From CAYRGC01 sp964601225 (GTDB taxonomy: Bacteria > Patescibacteriota > Gracilibacteria > Peribacterales > Peribacteraceae): a DNA stretch of 64,000 nucleotides. The notes beneath the pieces are model-generated. The model made no database searches. It worked only from the letters and a program-made list of their open reading frames with translations, and was not told the origin of the DNA. The stretch is from positions 62,001-126,000 of the forward strand of contig CAZRMM010000001.1 in the NCBI GenBank assembly GCA_964601225.1. The letters are read 5' to 3'. Position 1 is the first letter of the stretch. Every line of letters begins with the position of its first letter. A program made the translations under genes and the position numbers. Positions 42,735 to 51,565 of this stretch are shown here, in pieces.

Positions 42735-43337
42735 TCATGCTGTTTCGACGCGGTCGGCGACGACATCGCGCTTTCCTTTGGGCTTGGCGACAAACGGTTT
42801 CAGGCCCGACAGGTCTCCCTTGCGAACACAACTGTCCACTTTATCGAGGTAATGCTTGAGATCCTCGGCATAACGTAGCGACGGAAAGCGGATTTCCTTA
42901 TTCGCATCGGCCGTGCCGTAACGGATAATGAGCGGACGGGAGAAGAAAAAGATGTCCAAGACCCCTCGACGGCCGACATGACTCTCTTGGTACTGCGACC
43001 ATTTCACCGTATGCAACGGCGGATGAAAAATCGGGCCGGGTTCGGGCACCAAAAGACGCTCCGACGTCACACGGAGACGCGTATCGGACCAAAGACGTAC
43101 GCGCTGAACGAGAACGACGATGACACCGATGAAAAAGAAACCGACACCGAGCTGCAGATCGAACTTCCAGCCCGTCGGAAGCGCCGTGAGCGCCGACACG
43201 AACCCGATGACCGCGCCGAAAACGAGACCTTCGATCAATCCGCGGAGGAGATCGCGAAGCAGCCCCGCGCCGCTCGCACGTACGCTGCAGAGAAGCGTTT
43301 CGTTGTCGTGGAGATAGGCGCGTTCGTCGTGGGGCAT
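42735..43337 (-). CDS. Membrane protein with bacterial PH-like domain
   Basis: 200 aa if started at the ATG at 43337 (MPHDERAYLHDNETLLCSV); a longer frame to 43439 would overlap recF and looks unlike a protein. An N-terminal helix is followed by two hydrophobic segments (about 28-50 and 57-77) and a strand-rich domain with RLRVTSERLLVPEPG, the usual pattern of DUF304/bPH_2 membrane proteins. It lies just downstream of recF on the same strand. Function unknown. Confidence 0.7.
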   Translation of the reverse strand: MPHDERAYLHDNETLLCSVRASGAGLLRDLLRGLIEGLVFGAVIGFVSALTALPTGWKFDLQLGVGFFFIGVIVVLVQRVRLWSDTRLRVTSERLLVPEPGPIFHPPLHTVKWSQYQESHVGRRGVLDIFFFSRPLIIRYGTADANKEIRFPSLRYAEDLKHYLDKVDSCVRKGDLSGLKPFVAKPKGKRDVVADRVETA

Positions 43338-43383
43338 GGAAACAGTGTAGGGAGTGAAAGAAGCAATAAACAAGACGTATCCC

Positions 43384-44526
43384 TTATCGACTGCTGCCCC
43401 CCCCTTCCTGCAAAAGGGCTTCGGCGATCTTTCCTTCACTCACCGTCCACATCCTCGCACGCCGATGCGCCTCCGGCCGTTCGATCGCGGCGAGGAACAC
43501 TTGGTGATCCGGAAACGCCTCCATGACGCGATATCGATGCAGTTCGTCGAGCTCCGAGAAGATGTCGTCCAGCAGAATGATCGGACGTTCGCCGCGTCGC
43601 AATTCCAGGAATGACGCCTCAAGAAAGAGCAGCGCCAAAACCGCCGCCCGCTGCTGACCGCGCGACGAAGACCGCTCCAGAGGCCGCCCGTCGACAAGAA
43701 CAGCCCAGTCGTCGCGGTGCGGGCCGATGCTCGTGGTCTGCATCTGAAGATCGCGCTCCAGCGACCGCTGGAGCGCCTCATACATCGAACGGTCGGACCC
43801 GTCCTCGCGCACGCTGTCGCGGTACCCGACTGTCGCCTCATTCCAGCGTTCGCCCAGAGAACGGAGTTCGTTCGCCAGGGTCAGATTGAACGTTCCCACG
43901 AGTTCCAGACGCATCCGCGTGACCCTCTCTCCCGCTTCGCTCAATTGCAAATCCCACGGCTGCAAATCTTCGCGCTGCGCCATGCCCTGCGCCAGAGCAC
44001 GGAGGAAGGCATTCCGTTGTTTCAGGAGCTTTTGATAGAGGAGATGCGAGCGCAGATATTCGCCCGAGACTTGCGAGAGAATTTGATCGAGAAAGCGGCG
44101 GCGATCGGCGGGCGGTCCCATAAAAATTCCCATGTCCTGCGGCAGGAAGGTCGCGACGGGCAGCTGTCCAACGAAATCCGCGATACTGAGCCGCACGTCG
44201 TTCCGCCGATGGGCTTTCTGTCGGCAAGGCTCCGCTTGGCTAACAACCTCGAGGGAAATCTCTTCTCCCGCATCGGTCCTGGCCATCGCAGCGACACGAT
44301 AGTAGGCGGTGCCCCAGGTGCGAAGATCGTCATCGTCCACACCCAGGAAGGACTTGCTCAGAGAAAGAAGGGAGATGGCCTCCAAAAGATTGGTCTTCCC
44401 ACTGCCGTTTTCGCCCAAAAAAAGCTGCAAATCCTCTGATCCGAACGCCAGGGAAGCGCGGGGATGATTACGGTACTGCTCGAGCGTGAGGGAGAGGAGA
44501 CGCACGGAAACGAAGAGGTGATCCAA
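43384..44526 (-). CDS. recF: DNA repair protein RecF
   Basis: SMC-like ATPase that loads RecA at gaps with RecO/RecR. The 380-aa protein has Walker A GENGSGKTN (38-46), the family's FLPQDMGIFMGPPADRRRFLD and TSIGPHRDDWAV segments, the ABC signature SRGQQRA and Walker B PIILLDDIFSELD. In many bacteria recF follows dnaA-dnaN; here it is 20 kb away from dnaA and next to an unrelated membrane gene. Confidence 0.96.
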   Translation of the reverse strand: MDHLFVSVRLLSLTLEQYRNHPRASLAFGSEDLQLFLGENGSGKTNLLEAISLLSLSKSFLGVDDDDLRTWGTAYYRVAAMARTDAGEEISLEVVSQAEPCRQKAHRRNDVRLSIADFVGQLPVATFLPQDMGIFMGPPADRRRFLDQILSQVSGEYLRSHLLYQKLLKQRNAFLRALAQGMAQREDLQPWDLQLSEAGERVTRMRLELVGTFNLTLANELRSLGERWNEATVGYRDSVREDGSDRSMYEALQRSLERDLQMQTTSIGPHRDDWAVLVDGRPLERSSSRGQQRAAVLALLFLEASFLELRRGERPIILLDDIFSELDELHRYRVMEAFPDHQVFLAAIERPEAHRRARMWTVSEGKIAEALLQEGGGSSR

Positions 44527-44603
44527 ACACTAGCGTACTGGGAAGCGAGAGAGGAGGAAGAAAGTGACTTGGGAGGAAACGTAGAACGCCTTAGAATCAC
44601 GGC

Positions 44604-45401
44604 ATGCGCAGTCCCCCGCTCCACATCGCCGTCATCGCCCTTGCCTTCGCCATCGCCTCTTGCGGAGCGGCGCCCCGTGAAGCGGCATCCGTTCCGGCAA
44701 ATCCCATAACGGATACACCGGGCTCCGTCGTACTGCCCGTGGACCCGAGCGAACTTGCGCCCATGGCGAAAGCCACGGCCATCCCGCTCGATGAAGCGCT
44801 GTCTCAGACACTCACTGCCAAGAAACTCGGTATCTCCCTCCGCTATCCCGCAACGATCTACTCCGCCGATTGTGACCAAGACATCCCACTGCAAGCCCGC
44901 GAATTGGTCGACGGCGTGATTTTTACAACGACGTATTCCCTCGCAGAGGATTGCGTAACACGGGCCACTCCGTCACCCGCCGACGTCGTGAACCAAGCGA
45001 TAGCACGGAAGATCTCCGCCACGGACATGGACTTCTTCCAGAAAATCGTGGGCGGATGGGCAATGATTCATGTCCGCCCCGCACGGACGGAAGCCGAATT
45101 AACGACATTCGTCGATACCGTCTTCAGCAAGAGATGCATGATGGGCGAACGCGCGGAGAACGGCGAAAATGTACGAATCTTCGTTCAAGCGCGTCCGGAA
45201 TTCACGGATACCGAAACTGCCATGATCTGCGGAGATTCCTTCACCTGGAATACAACCCATGGCATTGCGCTCTATAGCTCGCTCGGCAGCAAAAACGGCG
45301 GCGGAGTAGAGATTGTGGGACGTCAAAGCTTCCTCGATTCGAGCGGACAGGCGACGACTGTGTACGATTTCGAGATCATGAAAAGCCTGGAATTGCTCTA
45401 G
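44604..45401 (+). CDS. Unknown lipoprotein
   Basis: A 265-aa protein with a lipoprotein signal peptide (hydrophobic stretch, then lipobox AIASC with Cys at about residue 20), a low-complexity Ala/Pro linker and a mixed alpha/beta domain of about 200 residues. The domain has several Cys residues (DCDQD, EDCVTR, KRCMMG, MICGD) that could form disulfides. Anchored to the outer face of the membrane after Lgt processing. No family recognised. Confidence 0.75.
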   Translation: MRSPPLHIAVIALAFAIASCGAAPREAASVPANPITDTPGSVVLPVDPSELAPMAKATAIPLDEALSQTLTAKKLGISLRYPATIYSADCDQDIPLQARELVDGVIFTTTYSLAEDCVTRATPSPADVVNQAIARKISATDMDFFQKIVGGWAMIHVRPARTEAELTTFVDTVFSKRCMMGERAENGENVRIFVQARPEFTDTETAMICGDSFTWNTTHGIALYSSLGSKNGGGVEIVGRQSFLDSSGQATTVYDFEIMKSLELL

Positions 45402-45448
45402 CCGAAAGAATCAGGCTCCTGCAGCCGCCGTCTTACTTCCCCCCCTCC

Positions 45449-45943
45449 TCACGACAGAGTGTGCGTCAGAAGGTCGACCGCTTCGTCATAGAGGTCGTTC
45501 ACAAGCCCCAGATACTCCTTGCGCTTGAGATACGTTGAGAGCTTTCCCTTCTCGGTCCAGACGTGTCCGTCGATCTCCTTGCCGTCCACGCGGACGCGGG
45601 CATCCGCGGGCGCCAGCGCGTAGACGAAACGGATCTGTTGACCACGGACATTGTCCGGACGGAAACGACGGAACGACGTCGGGAAATCGTACTGATAAAG
45701 CTTGGCACTCTGCCCGAGGACCTTGCATCCGGCCAGTCCGGCCTCCTCGTGCAGCTCGCGGATGGCCGCCTCCTCGACGTTCTCCCCGTGCTCGATGCCC
45801 CCCTGGGGAATCTGCCAGTTGTCCCGACGGCGGGGCTTATGAAGCAGAAGGATCTGAAAGGCGTCGCCGCAGCCGTCCGGTCCGCACGCGGAAACGGGAC
45901 GGAGCACGAGGATCGAAGCCGCCTGACGGTACACGTCGGTCAT
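45449..45943 (-). CDS. Nudix hydrolase (RppH/Ap4A-hydrolase-like)
   Basis: A 164-aa enzyme with a complete Nudix box (GGIEHGE...RELHEEAG) preceded by WQIPQG. WQ.PQGGI is typical of RNA pyrophosphohydrolase RppH and diadenosine polyphosphate hydrolases. FRPDNVRGQQIRFVYAL also fits RppH-like proteins. The N-terminus has an insertion with CGPDGCG. It probably removes pyrophosphate from mRNA 5' ends, but the substrate cannot be fixed from sequence. The repeat 45999-46081 lies just upstream. Confidence 0.85.
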   Translation of the reverse strand: MTDVYRQAASILVLRPVSACGPDGCGDAFQILLLHKPRRRDNWQIPQGGIEHGENVEEAAIRELHEEAGLAGCKVLGQSAKLYQYDFPTSFRRFRPDNVRGQQIRFVYALAPADARVRVDGKEIDGHVWTEKGKLSTYLKRKEYLGLVNDLYDEAVDLLTHTLS

Positions 45944-45998
45944 GGGGTGGAAGTATACACGCGGGAACGAAGTCTCAGGAAAAAGAGCTTGTGATCAG

Positions 45999-46081
45999 GA
46001 ACCGAAGAATCCGAAGCAACCGACACAACCGACGACACCAAACGAGCATCCTCGGTTCCCTTGGTTCCCTCGGTTGCCTTA
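45999..46081. repeat. Nonamer-word inverted repeat after rpmG
   Basis: Left words ACCGAAGAA, TCCGAAGCA, ACCGACACA and ACCGACGAC face right words TCGGTTCCC, TTGGTTCCC and TCGGTTGCC in 9-bp register. The right arm runs into the rpmG stop codon (46079-46081). Confidence 0.85.
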
Positions 46082-46270
46082 CTTCGAGTGGCGCTCTTCT
46101 TTGAGCTTCAGCGGCTGGCGCTTTCGGCAGCTTCCGCAAAACTTCGTAATCTTGAAATCCTTCCACGAAACTCCTTCCTTCTGACGATGCAGACGGAAGG
46201 TGGATACGCGGCTCTTGCACTCTTCATTCGTGCAGAACGCGGCGAAGACTGTTCTCTTTCCACGGGGCAT
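46079..46270 (-). CDS. rpmG: Ribosomal protein L33-like zinc-ribbon protein
   Basis: A 63-aa basic protein with Cys pairs CTNEEC and CGSC and the end ITKFCGSCRKRQPLKLKEE, which parallels the L33 pattern (LKKFC..C.KHTLHKE). The first pair has four residues between the Cys rather than the usual two. L33 is a small protein of the large ribosomal subunit. It has been easy to miss because of its size. Other zinc-ribbon proteins are possible. Confidence 0.7.
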   Translation of the reverse strand: MPRGKRTVFAAFCTNEECKSRVSTFRLHRQKEGVSWKDFKITKFCGSCRKRQPLKLKEERHSK

Positions 46271-46320
46271 AGCTGGGATACTTTACTGATTGACCTAGCC
46301 TGGTGCAAGGCCAAAAGGGG

Positions 46321-46355
46321 GCTTTAAAGCTTCGTGCTTAGAGCTTTTAGCTTTT
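46321..46355. repeat. Heptamer tract overlapping the trxB stop
   Basis: Words GCTTTAA, AGCTTCG, TGCTTAG, AGCTTTT and AGCTTTT run in 7-bp register through the trxB stop codon (46347-46349). The first two words form the palindrome AGCTTTAAAGCT around 46320. Only a weak opposing arm is seen. Confidence 0.65.
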
Positions 46356-47270
46356 CCCCGTCGCAAGATAGTTAAACACCGAATTGGCCGCTACTCCCGC
46401 TTCTCCCGCCGCCGTCACGAATTGGGCGAAGTAGTTGCTGCCGGACGTAACGTCGCCGGCGCCAAAGAGGCCCGGAACGCTCGTGCTTTGATCGGGACGG
46501 ACCTTGAGGAAGCCGCGGGGATCGATTTCCGCTCCAAGTTGCTTGGCAAGTGCAACCGCAGGGACGGAACCGACTTCGATGAAGACGCCGTCCACCGCAA
46601 GCGTATCCTGGCCGTTAAAAGGCGCATCGAGCTTGATGGACCGAACCTTCGCGTCGCCCGTGATCTCGACGACGTTCCGTTCCAAGACGAGCGTGATGTT
46701 CGAGCTTTGTTTCACTTTCTCGATCCAATAGGGTTCCGCGCGGAATTCCCCGCGACGGTGAATCAAATACACCTGTTTGGCCACCTGCGCGGCGATTGCG
46801 GCGCCTTCCACGGCGCTGTCCCCTCCTCCAATGACGGCCACTGTCTTGTTCTTATAGAAGAAGGCGTCACACGTTGCGCAGTACGTCACGCCGCGACCGG
46901 AAAACTCCTCCTCTCCCGGAACACCGAGGTGACGCTTGTTGCTGCCGGTAGCGAGAATAACCGCCTTTGCTTCAATCGTCTCACCGCTTTGAAGCTTGGC
47001 AACGAACGCATCAGCGACTTTCTCGATGGATTCGATGCGACCGATCTTGTGCGTCACTTCGCTGAAACTCACGGCATGTTTCTTAAATTTCTCCATGAGA
47101 TCGGGCCCCTTCACTTCGACAATACCGGGCCAATTGCCCACCTCCGCCGCCGTGGCTCCCATGCCGCCTTCTTCCAGACCAACGATCATCGTCTTCAGTT
47201 TGTAACGCGCGGAATAAATCGCGGCGGTATAGCCGGCACAACCGAGGCCGATGATGAGAACGTCGAACAT
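46347..47270 (-). CDS. trxB: Thioredoxin reductase
   Basis: FAD/NADPH enzyme that reduces thioredoxin. The 307-aa protein has the N-terminal FAD motif GLGCAGYTAAIYSA (usual GSGPAG), the redox-active CATC in TYCATCDAFFY, the NADPH motif VIGGGDSAVEGA with HRRGEFRAE, and the C-terminal FAD motif GLFGAGDV. Length and motif order are typical. The 3' end runs into a heptamer tract, so the last residues (GKS) are encoded by it. Confidence 0.95.
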   Translation of the reverse strand: MFDVLIIGLGCAGYTAAIYSARYKLKTMIVGLEEGGMGATAAEVGNWPGIVEVKGPDLMEKFKKHAVSFSEVTHKIGRIESIEKVADAFVAKLQSGETIEAKAVILATGSNKRHLGVPGEEEFSGRGVTYCATCDAFFYKNKTVAVIGGGDSAVEGAAIAAQVAKQVYLIHRRGEFRAEPYWIEKVKQSSNITLVLERNVVEITGDAKVRSIKLDAPFNGQDTLAVDGVFIEVGSVPAVALAKQLGAEIDPRGFLKVRPDQSTSVPGLFGAGDVTSGSNYFAQFVTAAGEAGVAANSVFNYLATGKS

Positions 47271-47370
47271 GAACGGGGCGGAAAGTCAGCCTCATCGTAC
47301 GGGAGGACGGATGACGCGGGCAAACGTCGAACGACAACGGCGACTTGATGATCGAAGAGATGGCAGTCAC

Positions 47371-48666
47371 TCATGCGTCGAACCACCCGCGCACTCTCAT
47401 GGCATCCATGATCCGACTGAGACCCACGATAAATGCGGCCTGGCGGTATCCCACCTTGCGACGATGCACTTCGCGACGAACGGACTTATATGCGTCGAGA
47501 ATGACGCGTTTGAGTTCCTGATCGACCCTCTCTTCGGTCCACTGGCCTCCGCTTCTGCCCTGGACCCATTCGAAGTAGCTCACCGTAACGCCTCCGGCGT
47601 TCGCAAGAACATCCGGAATGACACGAATCTTGCGTTTCTCCAGCATCACGTCCGCTTCCGGCGTGGTGGGGCCGTTGGCGAGCTCCAGGATCACCTTGGC
47701 TTTGATCTTGGATGCGTTCTTCTCGGTGATGGCGTTATCGAGAGCCGCCGGAACGAGAATGTCGCACGGTAACTCGAGAAGTTCCTCATTGCTGACAACG
47801 CGCACGTTGTCCATCTTCATCTTCTGCACGTCGCAGACGGAGCCCTCGCAATACTCTCCCGTGACGGATCCCGTGCGCTCCTTGTACTTCTCGATGCGCA
47901 CCACGTCGAGGCCGTCGGGGCTGTAGATGCCGCCCTGGGAATCCGAGACGGCGACCACCGTGTAGCCCGCGTCCTGCAGGTAATGGGCCATGTGTGCTCC
48001 TGCGTTGCCGAACCCCTGGACGACGACGCGGAGATCTTTCGGATCGAGTCCTTCGCCCTGGACGAGCTCCTGGAGGATGAAAAAACCGCCGCGCGCCGTG
48101 GCCGTGCCGCGGCCGAGTGAGCCGCCGTAGCTGAGAGGCTTTCCCGTGATGACGTCCGGAGCGTAGCTCTTCGTGATCTTCTCGTACTCGTCGCGCATCC
48201 AGGCCATGATTGCCGGCGTAGTGTTCACATCGGGCGCGGGAATGTCGGTATCCGGGCCGATGACCGGTGCGAACGTACGTACGTAGGCTCGAGAGACTTC
48301 CTGCACCTCGCGTTTGCTGAGCTTTTTTGGATCGCACTGCACACCGCCCTTTGCTCCACCGAACGGAATGCCCACGACGGCGGTCTTGATGGCCATGAGC
48401 GCCGCGAGCGCCTTCACTTCGTCTTCGTCGGCAAGGGGGTGGAACCGAATGCCGCCCTTGTACGGGCCGCGTGCGTCGTTGTACTGCACGCGAAACGCAT
48501 CGAATGTCTTCTTCTTACCATCATCGCCGACGATGGTGATTTTTTCGGTATGGACCGCCTTGGGCTCATCGAACCTCTGTCGCTCCTTCTTTCCTATCCC
48601 AAGATGCTCAAACGTCTCTGCGAGATTCTTGCGATACCGCTGGTACGGGGTTTTGGCGGAAGCCAT
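47371..48666 (-). CDS. gdhA: Glutamate dehydrogenase (Glu/Leu/Phe/Val family)
   Basis: Interconverts glutamate and 2-oxoglutarate plus ammonia. 431 aa when started at the ATG at 48666 (MASAKTPYQRYRKN); the 24 codons further upstream lack homology. It shows the signature VGIPFGGAKGGVQCDP with catalytic Lys, the substrate-domain segment PAPDVNT, and the Rossmann motif VVQGFGNAGAHMA. The coenzyme (NAD or NADP) is not clear from the motif. It supplies the L-glutamate that MurD2/MurL would use. Confidence 0.93.
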   Translation of the reverse strand: MASAKTPYQRYRKNLAETFEHLGIGKKERQRFDEPKAVHTEKITIVGDDGKKKTFDAFRVQYNDARGPYKGGIRFHPLADEDEVKALAALMAIKTAVVGIPFGGAKGGVQCDPKKLSKREVQEVSRAYVRTFAPVIGPDTDIPAPDVNTTPAIMAWMRDEYEKITKSYAPDVITGKPLSYGGSLGRGTATARGGFFILQELVQGEGLDPKDLRVVVQGFGNAGAHMAHYLQDAGYTVVAVSDSQGGIYSPDGLDVVRIEKYKERTGSVTGEYCEGSVCDVQKMKMDNVRVVSNEELLELPCDILVPAALDNAITEKNASKIKAKVILELANGPTTPEADVMLEKRKIRVIPDVLANAGGVTVSYFEWVQGRSGGQWTEERVDQELKRVILDAYKSVRREVHRRKVGYRQAAFIVGLSRIMDAMRVRGWFDA

Positions 48667-48774
48667 GGGAAGATGGGGAAAGGATGGAAAGGACAATGAC
48701 GTTTCGAGTGTCGTCGACGAACAAAAAGAGGGGCTCACGCCCCTCTTGGATTCACAACGAAGAGGGGCGATTCA

Positions 48775-49407
48775 TCAACAGTCGATCGGGAGACCGCATT
48801 CCATGCACACGGCATCGAGGGCTTGATTCTGCGCGGCAATCGAAGCCTTCGCGGCGGCAGACGACCGGATACCAAGGGGAAACTTCCTCCACTCCTGGAG
48901 GTGCTTTTCTTCCTTGAGATGTTCCTCAAAGTAGATTTGCGCATCGTCGGACGTCAGACCGTAGAACTCCTTCAAGCCTTCCATCTTGGTCTTGGCGATG
49001 GCAGGCAATTCGCACTCAAGGGCATACATCGTCGCGACCCCCTCCTCCACGCTTCTCTCGGCCAACGCCTCAAGATCGGCAACCGCTTTCGCGCAAGCCT
49101 TGGAAGGAACGTGGTTCACCAGTTCCGCCTCTGAAATACCGAGGCTCTTCGCAAAACGCTTCCAAAGCTCCACATGCTCTTCTTCTTCGAGTCGGTTGTG
49201 ATCGAGGGACGCCTTGAGAACGTCATCGCTCAGTTGCGCTTGAACGCGGGCGACAATGCCCGGAATGCGCTTTACGAGGTGGAAGTACTCCTTGGCGTAC
49301 ACGGCGAGCTGCTCCTTCGTGAGCTCTCCCCTGCTCCACGTCTGATAGAAGGGGTGCTTGAGAAGGCTTTTATCGGCGACGATTGTTTCGATTTCCGTGA
49401 ACGTCAT
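48775..49407 (-). CDS. CADD-family (TenA/PqqC-fold) oxygenase-like protein
   Basis: A 210-aa all-helical protein whose start (DKSLLKHPFYQTWSRGELT), middle (HNRLEEEEHVELW, ALECELP) and end (EEHLKEEKHLQEWR) match the CADD family, named for Chlamydia protein associating with death domains. These are dimetal heme-oxygenase-fold proteins; the chlamydial one is reported to make p-aminobenzoate from one of its own Tyr residues. The Glu/His metal ligands (E75 or E76, H78, E131, H163, H169 region) are present. Here it may provide PABA for folate. No folate genes are adjacent. Confidence 0.8.
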   Translation of the reverse strand: MTFTEIETIVADKSLLKHPFYQTWSRGELTKEQLAVYAKEYFHLVKRIPGIVARVQAQLSDDVLKASLDHNRLEEEEHVELWKRFAKSLGISEAELVNHVPSKACAKAVADLEALAERSVEEGVATMYALECELPAIAKTKMEGLKEFYGLTSDDAQIYFEEHLKEEKHLQEWRKFPLGIRSSAAAKASIAAQNQALDAVCMECGLPIDC

Positions 49408-49526
49408 GAGTGAAGTGGAAGGAACGTACTCACGATACGGCGATCACGGATACGCGATCAAGAACCTCGACGCAATTCTTGGATCAAGCAAAAACACTCG
49501 CGTTCCGGAGACGATGGAATAACGGG

Positions 49527-49850
49527 CTACGCGGCATCGTGCTCGGCCCTCACGAAGAGCGACCCTGCTTCGCCGCCATAGGAAACGGGACCGACGCCTA
49601 GTAATTTCTGCAAGCGTTGGATGACGATCTGCAAACCGTAATACAAGGTCGTCTGCACCTGAACCGTTAAAACACTTTCACTCTCCCCAATGACTTCGGC
49701 TCGACAAAGACCGGTAGCCTTGGTTTCACTCAGCACCGTCTGGATCTCCCGAAGAACACCGGCATCGAGACCGGCAGTATCAACCGTCAGCGTATGGATA
49801 TTCATCGCCGGCTTTTCGGGATGAAAAATGTGAGGAAAGTCCGTTTCCAT
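49527..49850 (-). CDS. Unknown small protein
   Basis: A 107-aa reading frame (alternative start MNIHTL at 49805 gives 92 aa). Alternating strand and helix: TLTVDTAGLDAGVLREIQTVL, then VLTVQVQTTLYYGLQIVIQRLQKLLG. A ferredoxin-like fold is possible but not assured. A good promoter (49887-49914) lies upstream, which supports it being a gene. No family recognised. Confidence 0.6.
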   Translation of the reverse strand: METDFPHIFHPEKPAMNIHTLTVDTAGLDAGVLREIQTVLSETKATGLCRAEVIGESESVLTVQVQTTLYYGLQIVIQRLQKLLGVGPVSYGGEAGSLFVRAEHDAA

Positions 49851-49886
49851 GGCAAATAAAGAGAATATAGATACAAATGAGTGCGT

Positions 49887-49914
49887 AGGATAAACATCTA
49901 TTTTGTACTGTCAA
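49887..49914 (-). promoter_or_regulatory. Sigma-70-type promoter for the 49527-49850 gene
   Basis: On the minus strand TTGACA (49909-49914) and TATCCT (49887-49892) with a 16-bp spacer in an AT-rich stretch. A second TTGACA lies about 15 bp upstream. The wording TTGACAAAATAT also occurs at the HEXXH-gene promoter. Confidence 0.6.
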
Positions 49915-50114
49915 CATATTTTGTCAAGTTTCCTCGCTTGGTCCAATGCGCCTATATACTTTGCCTTACGTGCAGATACCTCATATCGAAATCCAACGCA
50001 TCGTTAATCCGCAGCTTGAGACAGTCCATTTTTGTCCTGGTCTGACAGGGAAGAGCGGAAAATCCATACATTCATGTTGGAGACAACAAATCAGGCTATG
50101 TATAGTTCCGTCGC

Positions 50115-50738
50115 ATGTCCGCCTTCCTCACTGTCGCGTTCATCCATCTTCTCGCCGTCATGAGTCCCGGTCCCGATTTCGCGCTCGTCGTGAAAAACGG
50201 CGTCTCGGGATCCCGCAGCGGAGGCCTGTGGACCTGCGCGGGCGTCGCCGGCGGCATTCTTGTCCACGTGGCGTACTGTCTGCTTGGTATCGGACTCGTG
50301 ATTTCGCAGTCGATCCTCCTTTTCAGTATCATCAAGTGGATCGGCGCCCTCTACCTGATCTTCATCGGAGGAAAGGCAGTGTTTTCCAAGGCCCAAGCGA
50401 AGAAACTCGACATCACCGCCGAACGACGCGAGCAGTCTTGGCATCGCTGGGTGCTTGAAGGCTTCCTCTGCAACGCCCTGAATCCCAAGGCAACTGTTTT
50501 CTTCTTGGCGCTCTTCACCCAAGTGGTTTCGCCCTCGACTCCTATCGTCGTGCAACTCTTCTACGGACTCTTCATGAGCGCGCAGACGTTCGTGTGGTTC
50601 GCGTTCCTCACGAGCCTCCTGAACGTCTCCGTCGTCCGTGAGGTAATCGGCAGAATCCACGGCGTCATCGACCGCGTGATGGGCGGCGTGCTGATCCTGC
50701 TCGGCCTCAAAGTCGCCTTCGCGACGCGGAAAGCCTAA
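50115..50738 (+). CDS. LysE/RhtB-family amino-acid exporter
   Basis: A 207-aa inner-membrane protein with about six helices. The N-terminus HLLAVMSPGPDFALVVKNG is the LysE/RhtB hallmark, followed by GIGLVISQS and KWIGALYLIFIGGK. Members export amino acids such as lysine, threonine or homoserine. The substrate is not predictable. The FkbM methyltransferase gene starts 20 bp downstream. Confidence 0.92.
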   Translation: MSAFLTVAFIHLLAVMSPGPDFALVVKNGVSGSRSGGLWTCAGVAGGILVHVAYCLLGIGLVISQSILLFSIIKWIGALYLIFIGGKAVFSKAQAKKLDITAERREQSWHRWVLEGFLCNALNPKATVFFLALFTQVVSPSTPIVVQLFYGLFMSAQTFVWFAFLTSLLNVSVVREVIGRIHGVIDRVMGGVLILLGLKVAFATRKA

Positions 50739-50758
50739 GCGCCTGCTATCCTCCCCTC

Positions 50759-51472
50759 GTGCTCACCCGCCTGCGCCTCTTCCTCGCGCCGATCCTCGTC
50801 CCCGTTCGTAAGACCTTGCAACGGATCGACGCGCGCGTGCGCATCCTGCGCGGCGAGGAAATCGCCGAGCGCCGCGACATTCGTATCCCCGTTCTTCGTC
50901 TCGGCAAAGGCGATGGCGAATGGACCGTCGCGCGCGGCGAACCGACGGGTATCGTCTATTCCTTCGGCGTGGGCAAGGACATCCGCTTCGAGCGCGACCT
51001 CCTGTCTCGCTTTCCCTCCTCGCAAGTCTTCGCCTTCGATCCCACGCCCATCGCAATCCGCTGGCTGGGGTCCCAAAACCTTCCCGCTCATTTTACATTC
51101 CATGAATGGGGAATTTGGAATGAAGACGGAACGGCGCGTTTTTCGCTTCCCAAGGGACACAACGTATCTTTTGTCCTGGGAGAGGGCGAAACCGAAGCGC
51201 CCGTATACAGGCTCGCGACGATCATGAAGAAATTGGGACATAAGCGTATCGATATTCTCAAAATGGATATCGAGGGAGCGGAATACGCCGTTCTCAAGGA
51301 CATCGCAGATGCGAAATTGGACATCGGACAAATCCTCGTGGAATTCCACCATCGGATGCCGCGTAGAACGCAGGAAGATACGAAGTCCGCGATCAGAGCC
51401 TTGCGTGCGTCTGGGTATCGACTTTTTGATATTTCTCCGCGGGCTCAGGAGTACGCATTTATCCGAAGATAA
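50759..51472 (+). CDS. FkbM-family methyltransferase
   Basis: A 237-aa SAM-dependent methyltransferase starting with GTG. The SAM-binding loop is VYSFGVGKDIRFERDL, followed by FAFDPTP and the family signature IDILKMDIEGAEYAVLKDI. FkbM enzymes often methylate sugars or polyketides. The N-terminal 65 residues are basic and lack homology. It is probably co-transcribed with the LysE gene. Substrate unknown. Confidence 0.9.
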   Translation: MLTRLRLFLAPILVPVRKTLQRIDARVRILRGEEIAERRDIRIPVLRLGKGDGEWTVARGEPTGIVYSFGVGKDIRFERDLLSRFPSSQVFAFDPTPIAIRWLGSQNLPAHFTFHEWGIWNEDGTARFSLPKGHNVSFVLGEGETEAPVYRLATIMKKLGHKRIDILKMDIEGAEYAVLKDIADAKLDIGQILVEFHHRMPRRTQEDTKSAIRALRASGYRLFDISPRAQEYAFIRR

Positions 51473-51565
51473 AACAGGCTGCGTTCTTTTCGCATGCTCG
51501 TACGGAATGCGCTTCATGCTTCTCCGGAAAATTGACCGGAGAATCGAAAAGACGAGAATGGGAGA

